Below are positions 52,907-61,959 of a stretch of DNA of 64,000 nucleotides, one piece after another. The position numbers and the translations under genes were made by a program. The stretch covers positions 1 through 64,000 of the forward strand of contig NZ_VSFC01000049.1 of NCBI RefSeq assembly GCF_008084905.1, given 5' to 3'. Under the pieces are notes generated by a model that did no database searches, was not told where the DNA came from, and saw nothing but the letters and a program-made list of their open reading frames with translations. This DNA comes from Xanthomarina maritima. GTDB lineage: Bacteria > Bacteroidota > Bacteroidia > Flavobacteriales > Flavobacteriaceae. Each line of letters starts with the position of its first letter. The stretch's first letter is position 1.

Positions 52907-53008
52907 TTGTATTATAATTTTATGTTAGTGTTAATTAATAAGTAAAGATACGCATAGATTGATTTTTAATCTGTTAAAAAACAATTAAAATCAATCACTA
53001 GAATGTTT

Positions 53009-53443
53009 CTAATTTTCGTCCTCCCAACCATATTTATGGTAGATACTTCTAACAATTTCATTGAAATTCTCTAAGTGATTAATGTATTGTTCAGTTGTTA
53101 AAATTTGCTTTAATTCAGCATTCATTTTATCGACAATAGCATCAAACTTTACATGAATTTCATCTATGGAATAGTCTTTATCTTTATCATTTAAACGACT
53201 CATTTCAAAAATATTAGAATATACAATGGTATCGTATTCCTCCCTTTTGTCATTAGATAAATGCATTTCATTAACTCGTTCATAAAACCATTGTTCAATA
53301 TTTGCTCTTTCTTGGACAGTATAAACTGTATCTACCTTTGCTGCTTGTCTTCTTATTTCTCTTTCAGAATTTAAATCTTGAGAGAAGGCTGAACTCATAG
53401 AAAATAAAAAAGTTACTATAAATAGGGCTTGAATTTTTTTCAT
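53009..53443 (-). CDS. Secreted hypothetical protein (helical)
   Basis: 144 aa: a signal peptide ('MKKIQALFIVTFLFSMSSAFSQ'), then mostly helical 'LNSEREIRRQAAKVDTVYTVQERANIEQWFYERVNEMHLSNDKREEYDTIV', 'AELKQILTTEQYINHLENF'. This resembles small Spy/LTXXQ-like periplasmic helical proteins of Bacteroidota only in overall pattern. Separated from the DUF2911 gene by 102 bases on the same strand. Confidence 0.6.
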   Translation of the reverse strand: MKKIQALFIVTFLFSMSSAFSQDLNSEREIRRQAAKVDTVYTVQERANIEQWFYERVNEMHLSNDKREEYDTIVYSNIFEMSRLNDKDKDYSIDEIHVKFDAIVDKMNAELKQILTTEQYINHLENFNEIVRSIYHKYGWEDEN

Positions 53444-53628
53444 TGTTTTAATATTTAAGATTCAAATATACAATTTTATAAAAAATGTATGAGATAAATG
53501 TTGAGATAATAATTTTAACATTATAGCAATTTAAATACTTGAAAATTATAATATTATTCATAATTAAAAATTTATATTAACAGTCTAATTTTATTAATAT
53601 CAAACAACAAAATATTGTCCAACTTATT

Positions 53629-53658
53629 TTGCTTATTATCAGGCAGTTATTATGTTTG
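53629..53658 (+). promoter_or_regulatory. Consensus promoter of the photolyase gene cluster
   Basis: TTG (53629-53631), a 19-base spacer and TATGTTTG (53651-53658) match TTG-N19-TAnnTTTG exactly. It is 27 bases before the ATG at 53686 and probably serves all genes to the photolyase. Confidence 0.8.
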
Positions 53659-53685
53659 CATAATATCAAAAAAATATTTTAAATT

Positions 53686-53910
53686 ATGAAACTAATAAAC
53701 AAGGCCTTAGAATTTGAAAAAACAAGTTTAAAATCCTTATCTACAAGCGATAGAATTGAAATTTCCAGAGAAGCCAAATCGCTTATCCTAGAATTAAATG
53801 AAATTTATAAAAATGACAAAGACGAAAAAATCATGGAGATTATGAAGCGTCTTACTGCTATGAAACAAAAGGTTGAAAAACGATTAAAAGGTAGACCTAT
53901 AGTAGCATAA
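53686..53910 (+). CDS. Small helical conserved hypothetical protein
   Basis: 74 aa, highly charged: 'MKLINKALEFEKTSLKSLSTSDRIEISREAKSLILELNEIYKNDKDEKIMEIMKRLTAMKQKVEKRLKGRP'. Probably two helices, soluble. It opens a unit of closely spaced genes (3 bases to the SDR remnant) with a consensus promoter. Function unknown. Confidence 0.65.
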   Translation: MKLINKALEFEKTSLKSLSTSDRIEISREAKSLILELNEIYKNDKDEKIMEIMKRLTAMKQKVEKRLKGRPIVA

Positions 53911-53913
53911 CAC

Positions 53914-54406
53914 ATGAAAACTTACATAATAATTGGTGGTAGTAAAGGTCTTGGATATGCCATTTTAAATAGCTTAATTAATAAAAATAAGGTTATTAAT
54001 TTTAGTAGAACCAAGCCAGAAATTACGCACAATAATCTAACACATTATTCCTGTAATGTTATAATAGACAAACTGCCAGAAATAGAAAAAGCAGATAGAT
54101 TGGTATATTGTCAAGGCAGCATCAACTTAAAACCTATTTCACGTTTAAGCATCGATGAATTTAAAAACGATTTCGAAATAAATGTCTTGGGAGCAATAAA
54201 ATGCATTCAAACTTATTTACCGGTTTAGCTTCAAAATTATTGCGAAATGATAAAATGATTGAAAACATTACAGAACGTCATCCATTAAAAAAAATCTTAA
54301 ACGCAGAAGAAGTTGCAGAAATGGCAACATTTTTACTTTCTGAAAAAACAACCTCTATCTCAGGTTAAATTTTAAAATTGGATTGTGGCATTGTAAGTTA
54401 TAAAAT
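53914..54406 (+). pseudogene. Short-chain dehydrogenase remnant (internal deletion, frameshift, stop)
   Basis: 53914-54228 encodes a fine SDR beginning: 'MKTYIIIGGSKGLGYAILNSL' (glycine-rich NADP motif), 'DRLVYCQGSINLKPISRLSIDEFKNDFEINVLGAIKCIQTYLP'. Then the frame stops. Another frame from ~54219 gives the end of an SDR: 'TGLASKLLRNDKMIENITERHPLKKILNAEEVAEMATFLLSEKTTSISG', a TAA (54366-54368), and 'ILKLDCGIVSYKI'. The middle, including the YxxxK catalytic motif, about 65-75 residues by comparison with a ~230-aa SDR, is missing. So it has a deletion with frameshift and a nonsense codon. Confidence 0.82.
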
Positions 54407-54583
54407 ATGTTCGGATTATTTAAAAAAAAGTCAGAAGTTGATAAACTTCAAAAGAAATATGAAAAATTAATGAAAAAGTGGCATGCTTTATCAACTATAA
54501 ATAGATCTGAAAGTGATAAAAAATATGCTGAAGCCGAAGAACTTCATAAACAAATTGAACTGCTTCAAAAGCAATCATTATGA
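54407..54583 (+). CDS. Lacal_2735-family small protein
   Basis: 58 aa: 'MFGLFKKKSEVDKLQKKYEK', then 'LMKKWHALSTINRSESDKKYAEAEELHKQIELL', an alpha-helical, charged protein. The N-terminal 'MFGLFKKKSE' and overall pattern match the Lacal_2735 family of Flavobacteriaceae. It is in the photolyase gene cluster and overlaps the photolyase ATG by 4 bases (ATGA). Function unknown. Confidence 0.8.
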   Translation: MFGLFKKKSEVDKLQKKYEKLMKKWHALSTINRSESDKKYAEAEELHKQIELLQKQSL

Positions 54584-55884
54584 ATCGAAAACTAAATATC
54601 TTTTGGTTTCGAAGAGATTTACGTTTAGACGATAATGTTGGGTTATATCATGCCTTAAAAGGAAATCATCCTATTCTACTCATCTTTATTTTCGATACTG
54701 ACATATTAGACGAGCTTCCTAAAAATGATGCTCGTGTCAATTTCATTTATAAAACAATTCAAAAAATAAAAAACACACTAAAAACAAATCATAAAAGTGA
54801 TATTGCTTTATATAATGAAAAACCCATTGAGGTTTTTAAAAAACTAATATCTGAATACCAAATTGAAACTGTATTCACTAATCATGATTATGAACCATAC
54901 GCTAAAGAAAGAGATTTAGAAATAAAAGCACTCTTATCAACATATAAAATTGAATTTAAAACTTATAAAGATCAAGTTATCTTTGAGAAAGACGAAGTTG
55001 TAAAAAACGACGGCAAACCCTATTTGGTTTATACTCCTTATATGAAAGCTTGGAAAGCTAAATTTATAACTGAAGGGTTAAATACCTATAGTACAAAAAG
55101 CCAACTTTCAAATTTATTTTACATTCAAAATGCTCCAACTATTTCTCTTGAAGATCTAGGCTTTAAACCTTCAACCCAAAGAATATCAAAATTTAACATT
55201 GATACTAAATTAATACAAACCTATGAAGCTACACGAAACTTTCCTGCTAAAGACAATACATCCAGATTAGGACCACATTTAAGATTTGGTACTGTTAGCA
55301 TTAGACAAATAGTAAAAAAGGCTATTGCAGAGACTAATGAAGTTTTCTTGCAAGAACTTATTTGGAGGGAATTTTTTATGCAAATATTATGGCATTTTCC
55401 TGAAACTTTACACAAAAGTTTCAAACCTAAATACGACAACATTAAATGGAGAAACAACGACAAAGAATTTGAACTTTGGAGTCAAGGTAAAACAGGATAT
55501 CCATTAGTAGATGCTGGGATGAGACAATTAAACCAAACCGGTTTTATGCACAATCGAGTAAGAATGCTTGTAGGAAGTTTTTTATGCAAACACCTTTTAA
55601 TTGATTGGCGTTGGGGAGAAGCTTATTTTGCCAAAAAACTCCATGATTACGAAATGTCAAGTAATATAGGAAATTGGCAATGGGTTGCAGGCTGTGGTGT
55701 AGATGCTGCACCTTATTTCAGAATATTTAACCCAACAACTCAGTTAGAAAAATTCGATAAAAACTTAAAATATATTTCCAAATGGGTTCCAGAATTTCAA
55801 GAACTCACGTATGCAAGTCCAATAGTTGATCATAAAGATGCTCGGGAACGTTGTTTAAAAGTATATAAAGAAGCTTTAAATTAA
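54580..55884 (+). CDS. phrB: Deoxyribodipyrimidine photolyase/cryptochrome
   Basis: 434 aa. The N-terminal alpha/beta antenna-binding domain starts 'MNRKLNIFWFRRDLRLDDNVGLYHAL'. The helical FAD domain follows: 'TSRLGPHLRFGTVSIRQIV', 'ELIWREFFMQILWHFP', 'GYPLVDAGMRQLNQTGFMHNRVRMLVGSFL', 'IDWRWGEAYFAKKLHDYEMSSNIGNWQWVAGCGVDAAPYFRIFNP'. The closing motif and the FAD-proximal Asn ('SSNIGNWQW') are as in class I CPD photolyases, so light-dependent repair of cyclobutane dimers is most likely; a pure cryptochrome role is less so. Last gene of the cluster. Confidence 0.93.
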   Translation: MNRKLNIFWFRRDLRLDDNVGLYHALKGNHPILLIFIFDTDILDELPKNDARVNFIYKTIQKIKNTLKTNHKSDIALYNEKPIEVFKKLISEYQIETVFTNHDYEPYAKERDLEIKALLSTYKIEFKTYKDQVIFEKDEVVKNDGKPYLVYTPYMKAWKAKFITEGLNTYSTKSQLSNLFYIQNAPTISLEDLGFKPSTQRISKFNIDTKLIQTYEATRNFPAKDNTSRLGPHLRFGTVSIRQIVKKAIAETNEVFLQELIWREFFMQILWHFPETLHKSFKPKYDNIKWRNNDKEFELWSQGKTGYPLVDAGMRQLNQTGFMHNRVRMLVGSFLCKHLLIDWRWGEAYFAKKLHDYEMSSNIGNWQWVAGCGVDAAPYFRIFNPTTQLEKFDKNLKYISKWVPEFQELTYASPIVDHKDARERCLKVYKEALN

Positions 55885-55889
55885 ATCGG

Positions 55890-57200
55890 TTAATCCAATC
55901 TTTCAATCTTAGCTCCTATTGCTCTTAATCGCGTGTCAATGTTTTCATAACCTCTATCTATTTGCTCGATATTATGAATGATTGAAGTTCCTTTAGCAGA
56001 TAAGGCAGCTATCAATAAAGACACACCTGCTCTAATATCTGGAGAAGTCATTGTAGTTGCTTTTAACTGAGATTTAAAATCATGACCAATTACGGTTGCT
56101 CTATGTGGATCGCAAAGAATAATTTTCGCTCCCATATCAATTAATTTATCCACAAAGAATAAACGGCTCTCAAACATTTTCTGATGAACTAAAACACTTC
56201 CTCTTGCCTGAGTTGCGACAACTAAAATAATACTTAACAAATCTGGAGTAAAACCTGGCCAAGGTGCATCAGAAATGGTTAAAATAGAACCATCTATATA
56301 GTTTTGAATTTCATATCCATTTGTATGAGCTGGAATATGAATATCATCTCCTTGTTTTTCAACGGTTATTCCTAATTTTCTAAATACATTAGGTATTTGC
56401 CCTAAATCGTCCCAACTAACATTAGTAATAGTCAACTCACTTTTTGTCATAGCAGCCAGACCTATCCAACTACCTATTTCAATCATGTCTGGAAGCATTC
56501 TATGTTCTGTTCCTCCAAGAGCATCAACGCCTTCAATAATTAACATGTTAGAACCAATACCAGATATTTTTGCTCCCATTCGGTTAAGCATCTTACATAA
56601 TTGTTGTAAATATGGTTCGCATGCAGCATTATAAATGGTTGTTGTTCCTTCGGCTAAAACTGCAGCCATTACAATATTAGCTGTTCCAGTTACCGAAGCT
56701 TCATCTAGAAGCATATAGGTTCCTTTTAATTTTTTAGCTTCAACACCATAAAAGTAATCTTCTCTATTGTATCTAAATTTAGCTCCTAAATTAATAAAGC
56801 CTTCAAAATGTGTATCTAGTCTTCTTCTTCCAATCTTATCTCCTCCTGGCTTAGGAATATACCCTTTGCCAAAACGTGCTAATAGAGGACCAACAATCAT
56901 AATTGAGCCTCTTAAGCCTCTACCGTCTTCTTTAAATTCGGCAGATTCTAAATACTTTAAATTAACGTGTTCTGCTTTAAAAGTGTAGGAACCTGTCCCA
57001 ATTTTATTTACTTGTACTCCTAACTTCTTTAATAGTTCTATTAATTTATTAACATCAACTATGTCTGGAATGTTGTTTATGGTAACTTGTTCTGGAGTTA
57101 ATAAAACAGCACATAAAATTTGAAGTGCTTCGTTTTTTGCTCCTTGAGGTTGGATTTTTCCTTTTAACTGATGACCTCCTTCAATTTTAAAAATTCCCAT
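55890..57200 (-). CDS. murA: UDP-N-acetylglucosamine 1-carboxyvinyltransferase with Asp at the fosfomycin Cys position
   Basis: 436 aa, the first committed enzyme of peptidoglycan synthesis (transfers enolpyruvyl from PEP to UDP-GlcNAc). 'GGHQLKGKIQPQGAKNEALQIL' has the conserved Lys/Asn (Lys22, Asn23 in E. coli numbering). The mobile loop reads 'LLARFGKGYIPKPGGDKIGRRRLDTHFEG'. The residue at the usual catalytic Cys115 is Asp121 here (codon 56838-56840). The enzyme keeps its other motifs ('GLRGSIMIVGPL', 'DLLSIILVVATQARGSVLVHQKMFESR'). It sits 6 bases after the DUF4290 gene. Confidence 0.96.
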   Translation of the reverse strand: MGIFKIEGGHQLKGKIQPQGAKNEALQILCAVLLTPEQVTINNIPDIVDVNKLIELLKKLGVQVNKIGTGSYTFKAEHVNLKYLESAEFKEDGRGLRGSIMIVGPLLARFGKGYIPKPGGDKIGRRRLDTHFEGFINLGAKFRYNREDYFYGVEAKKLKGTYMLLDEASVTGTANIVMAAVLAEGTTTIYNAACEPYLQQLCKMLNRMGAKISGIGSNMLIIEGVDALGGTEHRMLPDMIEIGSWIGLAAMTKSELTITNVSWDDLGQIPNVFRKLGITVEKQGDDIHIPAHTNGYEIQNYIDGSILTISDAPWPGFTPDLLSIILVVATQARGSVLVHQKMFESRLFFVDKLIDMGAKIILCDPHRATVIGHDFKSQLKATTMTSPDIRAGVSLLIAALSAKGTSIIHNIEQIDRGYENIDTRLRAIGAKIERLD

Positions 57201-57206
57201 AAGCTA

Positions 57207-57860
57207 TTAATAACGTTTTCTTTGTCTGTTAGAATGACTTCCTCCTTTTTTATGGTGAGACTTTTTAGTATTTGAAGAATATTTTTTCTTAGATCTCATT
57301 AAGCTAGTTGCATCTGTTAAATCTTCATCTGCTTTCTTTAAATTTATTTTACCACCAGACAATTCGTATAAGTGTTCAAAAATTACATCATCTTCTACTG
57401 TGTCTTTATTCCAATTTAAAAAACACTTTTTCATGTGATTCGCAATGGTATAGACTAAAGCTTCTTTCATGTCACCATCTTCCCAAGTACAAGCCACATC
57501 AATCATGGTTTTAATATTGTTTCCGTAGAATCTATATTTTGGATGGTTTTGAGGATATTTTAAGGCTTCAGGTCTAGCATAAAGTTCTTCGCGAGAAGGC
57601 TTTTCGTATGGCGAATCTACATCTAAATCGAAATCTGCCATAATAAATAATTGATCCCAGAGTTTATGTTGAAAATCTGGCACATCCCTTAAATGTGGCT
57701 GTAAATTTCCCATTACTGAAATAATGGCTTTAGCGACTTTGTTTCGCTCTTCTTTTGTGTCTTGTGATTTAGCGTAATTAATCATTTTCTGCATATGTCT
57801 GCCATACTCAGGAATAATTAAATGCTCACGTTCTGTGTTGTATTCTAAATTATCTATCAA
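57207..57860 (-). CDS. DUF4290 family protein
   Basis: 217 aa: 'EYNTEREHLIIPEYGRHMQKMINYAKSQDTKEERNKVAKAIISVMGNLQPHLRD', 'FQHKLWDQLFIMADFDLDVDSPYEKP', 'KTMIDVACTWEDGDMKEALVYTIANHMKKCFLNWNKDTV', matching DUF4290 of Bacteroidota throughout. A basic low-complexity tail ('RSKKKYSSNTKKSHHKKGGSHSNRQRKRY') may bind RNA or an anionic surface. Precedes murA with a 6-base gap, so it is in its operon. Confidence 0.9.
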   Translation of the reverse strand: MIDNLEYNTEREHLIIPEYGRHMQKMINYAKSQDTKEERNKVAKAIISVMGNLQPHLRDVPDFQHKLWDQLFIMADFDLDVDSPYEKPSREELYARPEALKYPQNHPKYRFYGNNIKTMIDVACTWEDGDMKEALVYTIANHMKKCFLNWNKDTVEDDVIFEHLYELSGGKINLKKADEDLTDATSLMRSKKKYSSNTKKSHHKKGGSHSNRQRKRY

Positions 57861-57927
57861 AATAAAATGTGTAGAGTTATAATTTATGCATGAAGTTAAT
57901 TATGCTTGCGCAAAATACAAAAAAAAA

Positions 57928-58221
57928 CTAAAGACTAATAACACCTTCTACTTTTTCTGACACTTCAATATACTTTTCTATAACTTGCTCTGGGTTTTTC
58001 ATTTTTACACTTATAGAAATACTAATATAATTTCCATTTTTAGATTCTGTTGTGTTAATTACAGCTCCTAAATTATTAAAAATAGTCTCAACTTCTTCGA
58101 CTTTATTTGAGCCTGATTTTACTATAAACTTGTATAAATACTCGGTTGGCCACAAAGACGTGTCATATAATTGGGTTTTTAATTTATCATAAAATTCTTT
58201 CGTTTTTTTTTCTGAATCCAT
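57928..58221 (-). CDS. DUF493 (YbeD-like) family protein
   Basis: 97 aa with an alpha/beta ferredoxin-like pattern: 'FYDKLKTQLYDTSLWPTEYLYKFIVKSGSNKVEEVETIFN', 'ESKNGNYISISISVKMKNPEQVIEKYIEVSEKVEGVISL'. E. coli YbeD has this fold and is linked to lipoate metabolism only by association. 67 bases upstream of the DUF4290-murA unit on the same strand. Confidence 0.88.
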   Translation of the reverse strand: MDSEKKTKEFYDKLKTQLYDTSLWPTEYLYKFIVKSGSNKVEEVETIFNNLGAVINTTESKNGNYISISISVKMKNPEQVIEKYIEVSEKVEGVISL

Positions 58222-58379
58222 AGACTATATTTTTAAATACTAATAATGTTTTAATGTTTGATTTATATAATACAATTTAAGTTTTTACACTTAAATATTT
58301 GAAATACAAAGATACTATTTCCTATGCATTTTTTATTTCTGAATTAAATTCCGAATTTTACAGCTAAAATCTTGCCAAT

Positions 58380-58916
58380 TTGAGCTCAAAAAAAATAGTT
58401 ATTACTGGAGGACCAGGAACTGGTAAAACATCTTTAATAAACGAATTAATTAAAAGAAATTATATTTGCCTTGAAGAAATTTCAAGACAAGTTATTTTAG
58501 ATGCCAGAAAAGATGGGATTGAACAACTATTCTTAACCAACCCCTTGTTGTTTAGTGAACGCTTATTAAAACGTAGAATTGAACAATATTACGAAGCCAA
58601 AATAGCTGAAAGTTCTTTAGTGTTTATAGATAGAGGTGTTCCAGATGTTTTGGCGTATATGGATTATGCTGAAGAAAATTATCCTAAAACTTTTGAAAAA
58701 GCATGCCATACATGCAGATACGACCAAGTATATGTACTAGCTCCTTGGCAAGATATTTTTATAAGTGATAATGAACGCTATGAAAACTTTGACCAAGCTA
58801 TAAAAATTCATGATCAATTACTTAACACCTATAATAAATACGATTATAATTTAATAGATATTCCATTTGATACCATTGAAAATAGAGTGGATTTTTTACT
58901 TGACACTTTAATTTAG
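58380..58916 (+). CDS. AAA_28-like P-loop NTPase
   Basis: 178 aa, starting at TTG 58380 (no ATG fits; the frame begins 'SSKKIVITGGPGTGKTSLINELIKRN'). Walker A is 'GGPGTGKT' (~9-16), 'EISRQVI' is the Lid-like region, and Walker B is 'LVFIDRGVPDVLAYM'. Small kinase-like ATPases of this type occur beside nicotinamide riboside or nucleoside kinases in other genomes; the substrate here is unknown. recQ begins 5 bases after its stop. Confidence 0.85.
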   Translation: MSSKKIVITGGPGTGKTSLINELIKRNYICLEEISRQVILDARKDGIEQLFLTNPLLFSERLLKRRIEQYYEAKIAESSLVFIDRGVPDVLAYMDYAEENYPKTFEKACHTCRYDQVYVLAPWQDIFISDNERYENFDQAIKIHDQLLNTYNKYDYNLIDIPFDTIENRVDFLLDTLI

Positions 58917-58921
58917 CTGTC

Positions 58922-60826
58922 ATGCAGCATCCCATAAACATATTAGAACGTTATTGGAATTTCACTTCCTTTAGACCACTTCAAGAGGATATTATTGAGG
59001 CTGTTTTAGAAGGTGAAGATGTCTTTGCATTATTACCAACTGGAGGAGGAAAATCGTTATGCTTTCAAATTCCTGCTTTGGCTAAAGATGGGATTTGTAT
59101 TGTGGTTTCACCATTGATTGCTTTAATGAAAGATCAGGTAGCTGCCTTAAAAATCAAAGGCATTAAAGCATTAAGCATCACTAGTGGTATTTCATCCAGT
59201 GAATTAGATACGCTTTTAGACAATTGTATTTACGGGAAATACAAATTTCTTTACCTCTCTCCAGAACGACTTCAACAAGAATTAGTTCAAGATAGGATAA
59301 AGCAAATGAACGTGAATCTTATTGCTGTAGATGAAGCTCATTGTATTTCTCAATGGGGAAACGATTTTAGACCTGCTTATAAAAACATTCAAATATTGAG
59401 GCAAATACAACCAAGTGTCAATTGTATTGCTTTAACGGCTTCGGCTATTCCTGAAGTTGTAACTGATATTGTTGAAGAACTGGATTTTATTCAACCAAAA
59501 ATATTCAAACAGTCTTTTGAGCGTTCTAATTTGGCTTATATGACTTTTGATGAAGATGATAAGCATTTTAGATTAGAAAGCATTTTAAAAAAATACTCAC
59601 AATCTTCTATTATTTATGTAAGAAGTAGAAGGTTGACTTTAGAGATTGCTGATTTTTTAAATAAAAAAGGCATCTCTGCTACAACTTATCATGGTGGTTT
59701 ATCCAATAAATTTAAAGAGGCCAACCAGACCGAATGGATTAACAATCAGAAACAGGTTATGGTTGCTACCAATGCTTTTGGTATGGGAATTGATAAACCA
59801 GAAGTTAAAACAGTTATTCACTTAAATTTACCTGAGAGTATAGAAAGTTATTTTCAGGAAGCTGGAAGAGCTGGTAGAAATGGAGATAAGGCTTTTGCTA
59901 TTATTTTAAAAAATAAAAGTGATGTGCTCCTGGTTAAAAATCAGTTTTTAAATGTGCTTCCAACTGTAAATGATGTGAAGCATATTTACAGAAAATTAAG
60001 TAATTATTTTCAGATTTCTTATGGCGAAGGTCAAAACATTCTGTTCGATTTTAATTTTAATCTATTTTGTAAAACCTACCAGTTAAACAGTTTGTTAACC
60101 TATAATACAATTCAGTTATTAGATAGAACTAGTATTATTAGCCTTTCTAAACAATTTAACAAACGAACTAGTTTGCAATTTATAGTTAGCAACAACAGGT
60201 TGTTTTCATATTTAGAAACACATTCTGATATAAATATTATCGTAAAATCTATTTTAAGAACTTACGGTGGTATTTTTGAACACGATATAAAAATAAATTC
60301 TGTTCTTGTTTCAGAAAAAGCAAATGTTACAGAAGCTCGAGTTTTTTCAGCATTAAAGCAATTAGAAAAAGATGGGATTATATCCTTAAATTTATCGACA
60401 ACAGATTCTGAAATAACCTTTTTACAACCTAGAGAAGACGATAAGGCCATAAACAGAATTTCTCATTATATAGAACAACAAAACGAATTAAAATACAAAC
60501 AGGTGCATGCTGTAATACGCTATATTGAAAATAATAGTATTTGTAAAAGTGTGCAACTACTCTCCTATTTTGGAGAAACAGATGTAACAGATTGTGGGAT
60601 TTGCTCGGTTTGTATAACTAAAAAACCAAAACCTAATAGTAAAGACCTTGACATTATTAAAAAGGAAATCTTAATTGCATTAGATAAAACAGATTTAAGC
60701 TCTAGAGAACTAGTTAGCTTTATAGAATGTTCAGAAAAAGAGATTCATTCAGCTATTAAATTACTTTTAGAACATGAATTAATAAAGATTACCGACAGAA
60801 ACACTTATAAATTAAATAAGTCATGA
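58922..60826 (+). CDS. recQ: RecQ-family ATP-dependent DNA helicase
   Basis: 634 aa. Motif 0 'FRPLQEDII', Walker A 'LLPTGGGKSLCFQ' (~38-50), DEAH (~136-139), 'TASAIPEV' and motif VI 'QEAGRAGRNGDKA'. A zinc-binding domain follows with Cys at ~539-562 ('VQLLSYFGETDVTDCGICSVC'), and there is an HRDC-free C-terminus. Unwinds DNA 3'-5' in recombination and fork repair. It overlaps fmt by 4 bases. Confidence 0.95.
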   Translation: MQHPINILERYWNFTSFRPLQEDIIEAVLEGEDVFALLPTGGGKSLCFQIPALAKDGICIVVSPLIALMKDQVAALKIKGIKALSITSGISSSELDTLLDNCIYGKYKFLYLSPERLQQELVQDRIKQMNVNLIAVDEAHCISQWGNDFRPAYKNIQILRQIQPSVNCIALTASAIPEVVTDIVEELDFIQPKIFKQSFERSNLAYMTFDEDDKHFRLESILKKYSQSSIIYVRSRRLTLEIADFLNKKGISATTYHGGLSNKFKEANQTEWINNQKQVMVATNAFGMGIDKPEVKTVIHLNLPESIESYFQEAGRAGRNGDKAFAIILKNKSDVLLVKNQFLNVLPTVNDVKHIYRKLSNYFQISYGEGQNILFDFNFNLFCKTYQLNSLLTYNTIQLLDRTSIISLSKQFNKRTSLQFIVSNNRLFSYLETHSDINIIVKSILRTYGGIFEHDIKINSVLVSEKANVTEARVFSALKQLEKDGIISLNLSTTDSEITFLQPREDDKAINRISHYIEQQNELKYKQVHAVIRYIENNSICKSVQLLSYFGETDVTDCGICSVCITKKPKPNSKDLDIIKKEILIALDKTDLSSRELVSFIECSEKEIHSAIKLLLEHELIKITDRNTYKLNKS

Positions 60827-61767
60827 AAGATTTAAGAATTGTATTTATGGGAACTCCAGATTTTGCTGTTTCCATTTTAAAAACTTTGGTTGAAAACCAT
60901 TATCAAATAGTAGGTGTTATAACAGCTCCAGATAAACCAGCTGGAAGAGGCAGAAAACTCAATGAAAGTGCTGTTAAAGTGTATGCCAAGTCTCAAGGCT
61001 TGCATGTTATGCAGCCTACAAATTTAAAAAACGAAGACTTTGTAAATGAACTGAGAAATCTTCGAGCTAATTTACAGATAGTTGTTGCTTTTAGAATGTT
61101 ACCACAAGTGGTATGGCAACTGCCAGAATATGGCACCTTTAATTTACATGCTTCTTCATTACCAGATTATAGAGGTGCAGCACCAATTAATTGGGCCATT
61201 ATTAATGGGGAAACAAAAACAGGAGTTACCACCTTTTTTATTGATGAAAAAATAGATACTGGAGAAATTATACTTCAAAGCACAGTTGATATAGATCCAA
61301 AAGAAGATGCAGGAAGCTTACACGATAAGCTTATGTATGCTGGAAGTGAATTGGTTTTAGAAACCGTAAAGCTTATTGAAACCAATCAGGTTCATACAAC
61401 TGTACAGCCAAAAGAAGAAACTAAAACTGCTTATAAATTAGACAGAAACAATTGTAAAATAGATTGGAATGACAGCTTAGAACAAATCTATAACAAAATT
61501 AGAGGGCTAAGTCCATATCCAGCAGCATGGAGTTATTTACAAAATGGAGATGACCAATTAGAAGTAAAAATATATGAAACAACCATAGAAAAAGAATTGC
61601 ATCATTTTCCAATAGGACATCTAATTACAACTAAGAAAGAACTTAAAGTTGCAGTAACAAATGGTTTTATAAATATTAAAGAATTAAAACTACCAGGAAA
61701 GCGAAAAATGGATAGCAAATCGCTTTTAAATGGCTATTCTTTTCATGAATTAGCAAAAATGCTCTAA
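60823..61767 (+). CDS. fmt: Methionyl-tRNA formyltransferase
   Basis: 314 aa. Formylates Met-tRNAi with 10-formyl-THF. 'RIVFMGTPDFAVSIL', the family motif 'SLPDYRGAAPINWAIINGETKTGVTTFFIDEKIDTGEIIL' and 'DKPAGRGRKLNESAVK' are diagnostic; the catalytic Asn-His-Asp set includes 'FNLHASSLP'. The C-terminal OB-like domain begins ~205. Overlaps recQ (ATGA). Confidence 0.97.
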   Translation: MKDLRIVFMGTPDFAVSILKTLVENHYQIVGVITAPDKPAGRGRKLNESAVKVYAKSQGLHVMQPTNLKNEDFVNELRNLRANLQIVVAFRMLPQVVWQLPEYGTFNLHASSLPDYRGAAPINWAIINGETKTGVTTFFIDEKIDTGEIILQSTVDIDPKEDAGSLHDKLMYAGSELVLETVKLIETNQVHTTVQPKEETKTAYKLDRNNCKIDWNDSLEQIYNKIRGLSPYPAAWSYLQNGDDQLEVKIYETTIEKELHHFPIGHLITTKKELKVAVTNGFINIKELKLPGKRKMDSKSLLNGYSFHELAKML

Positions 61768-61871
61768 AGCCTTATTCTTATTGATATTATAAAAAAATCG
61801 ATAAAATGCATAACCTTTATTAACAAATGCCATAAGTTATTAACAATCTAGTGTATTTCCCTTGCTATTAC

Positions 61872-61901
61872 TTGCATGGTTAAAGAATCCGTATAAATTT
61901 G
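61872..61901 (+). promoter_or_regulatory. Consensus promoter of the HU gene
   Basis: TTG (61872-61874), a 19-base spacer and TAAATTTG (61894-61901) match TTG-N19-TAnnTTTG. It gives a leader of ~52 bases to the HU ATG at 61960. Confidence 0.8.
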
Positions 61902-61959
61902 TAAAGGATTTAACAAAAAATGTTTAACCAACAATTTATTAATAATTAAAATTTAAATT

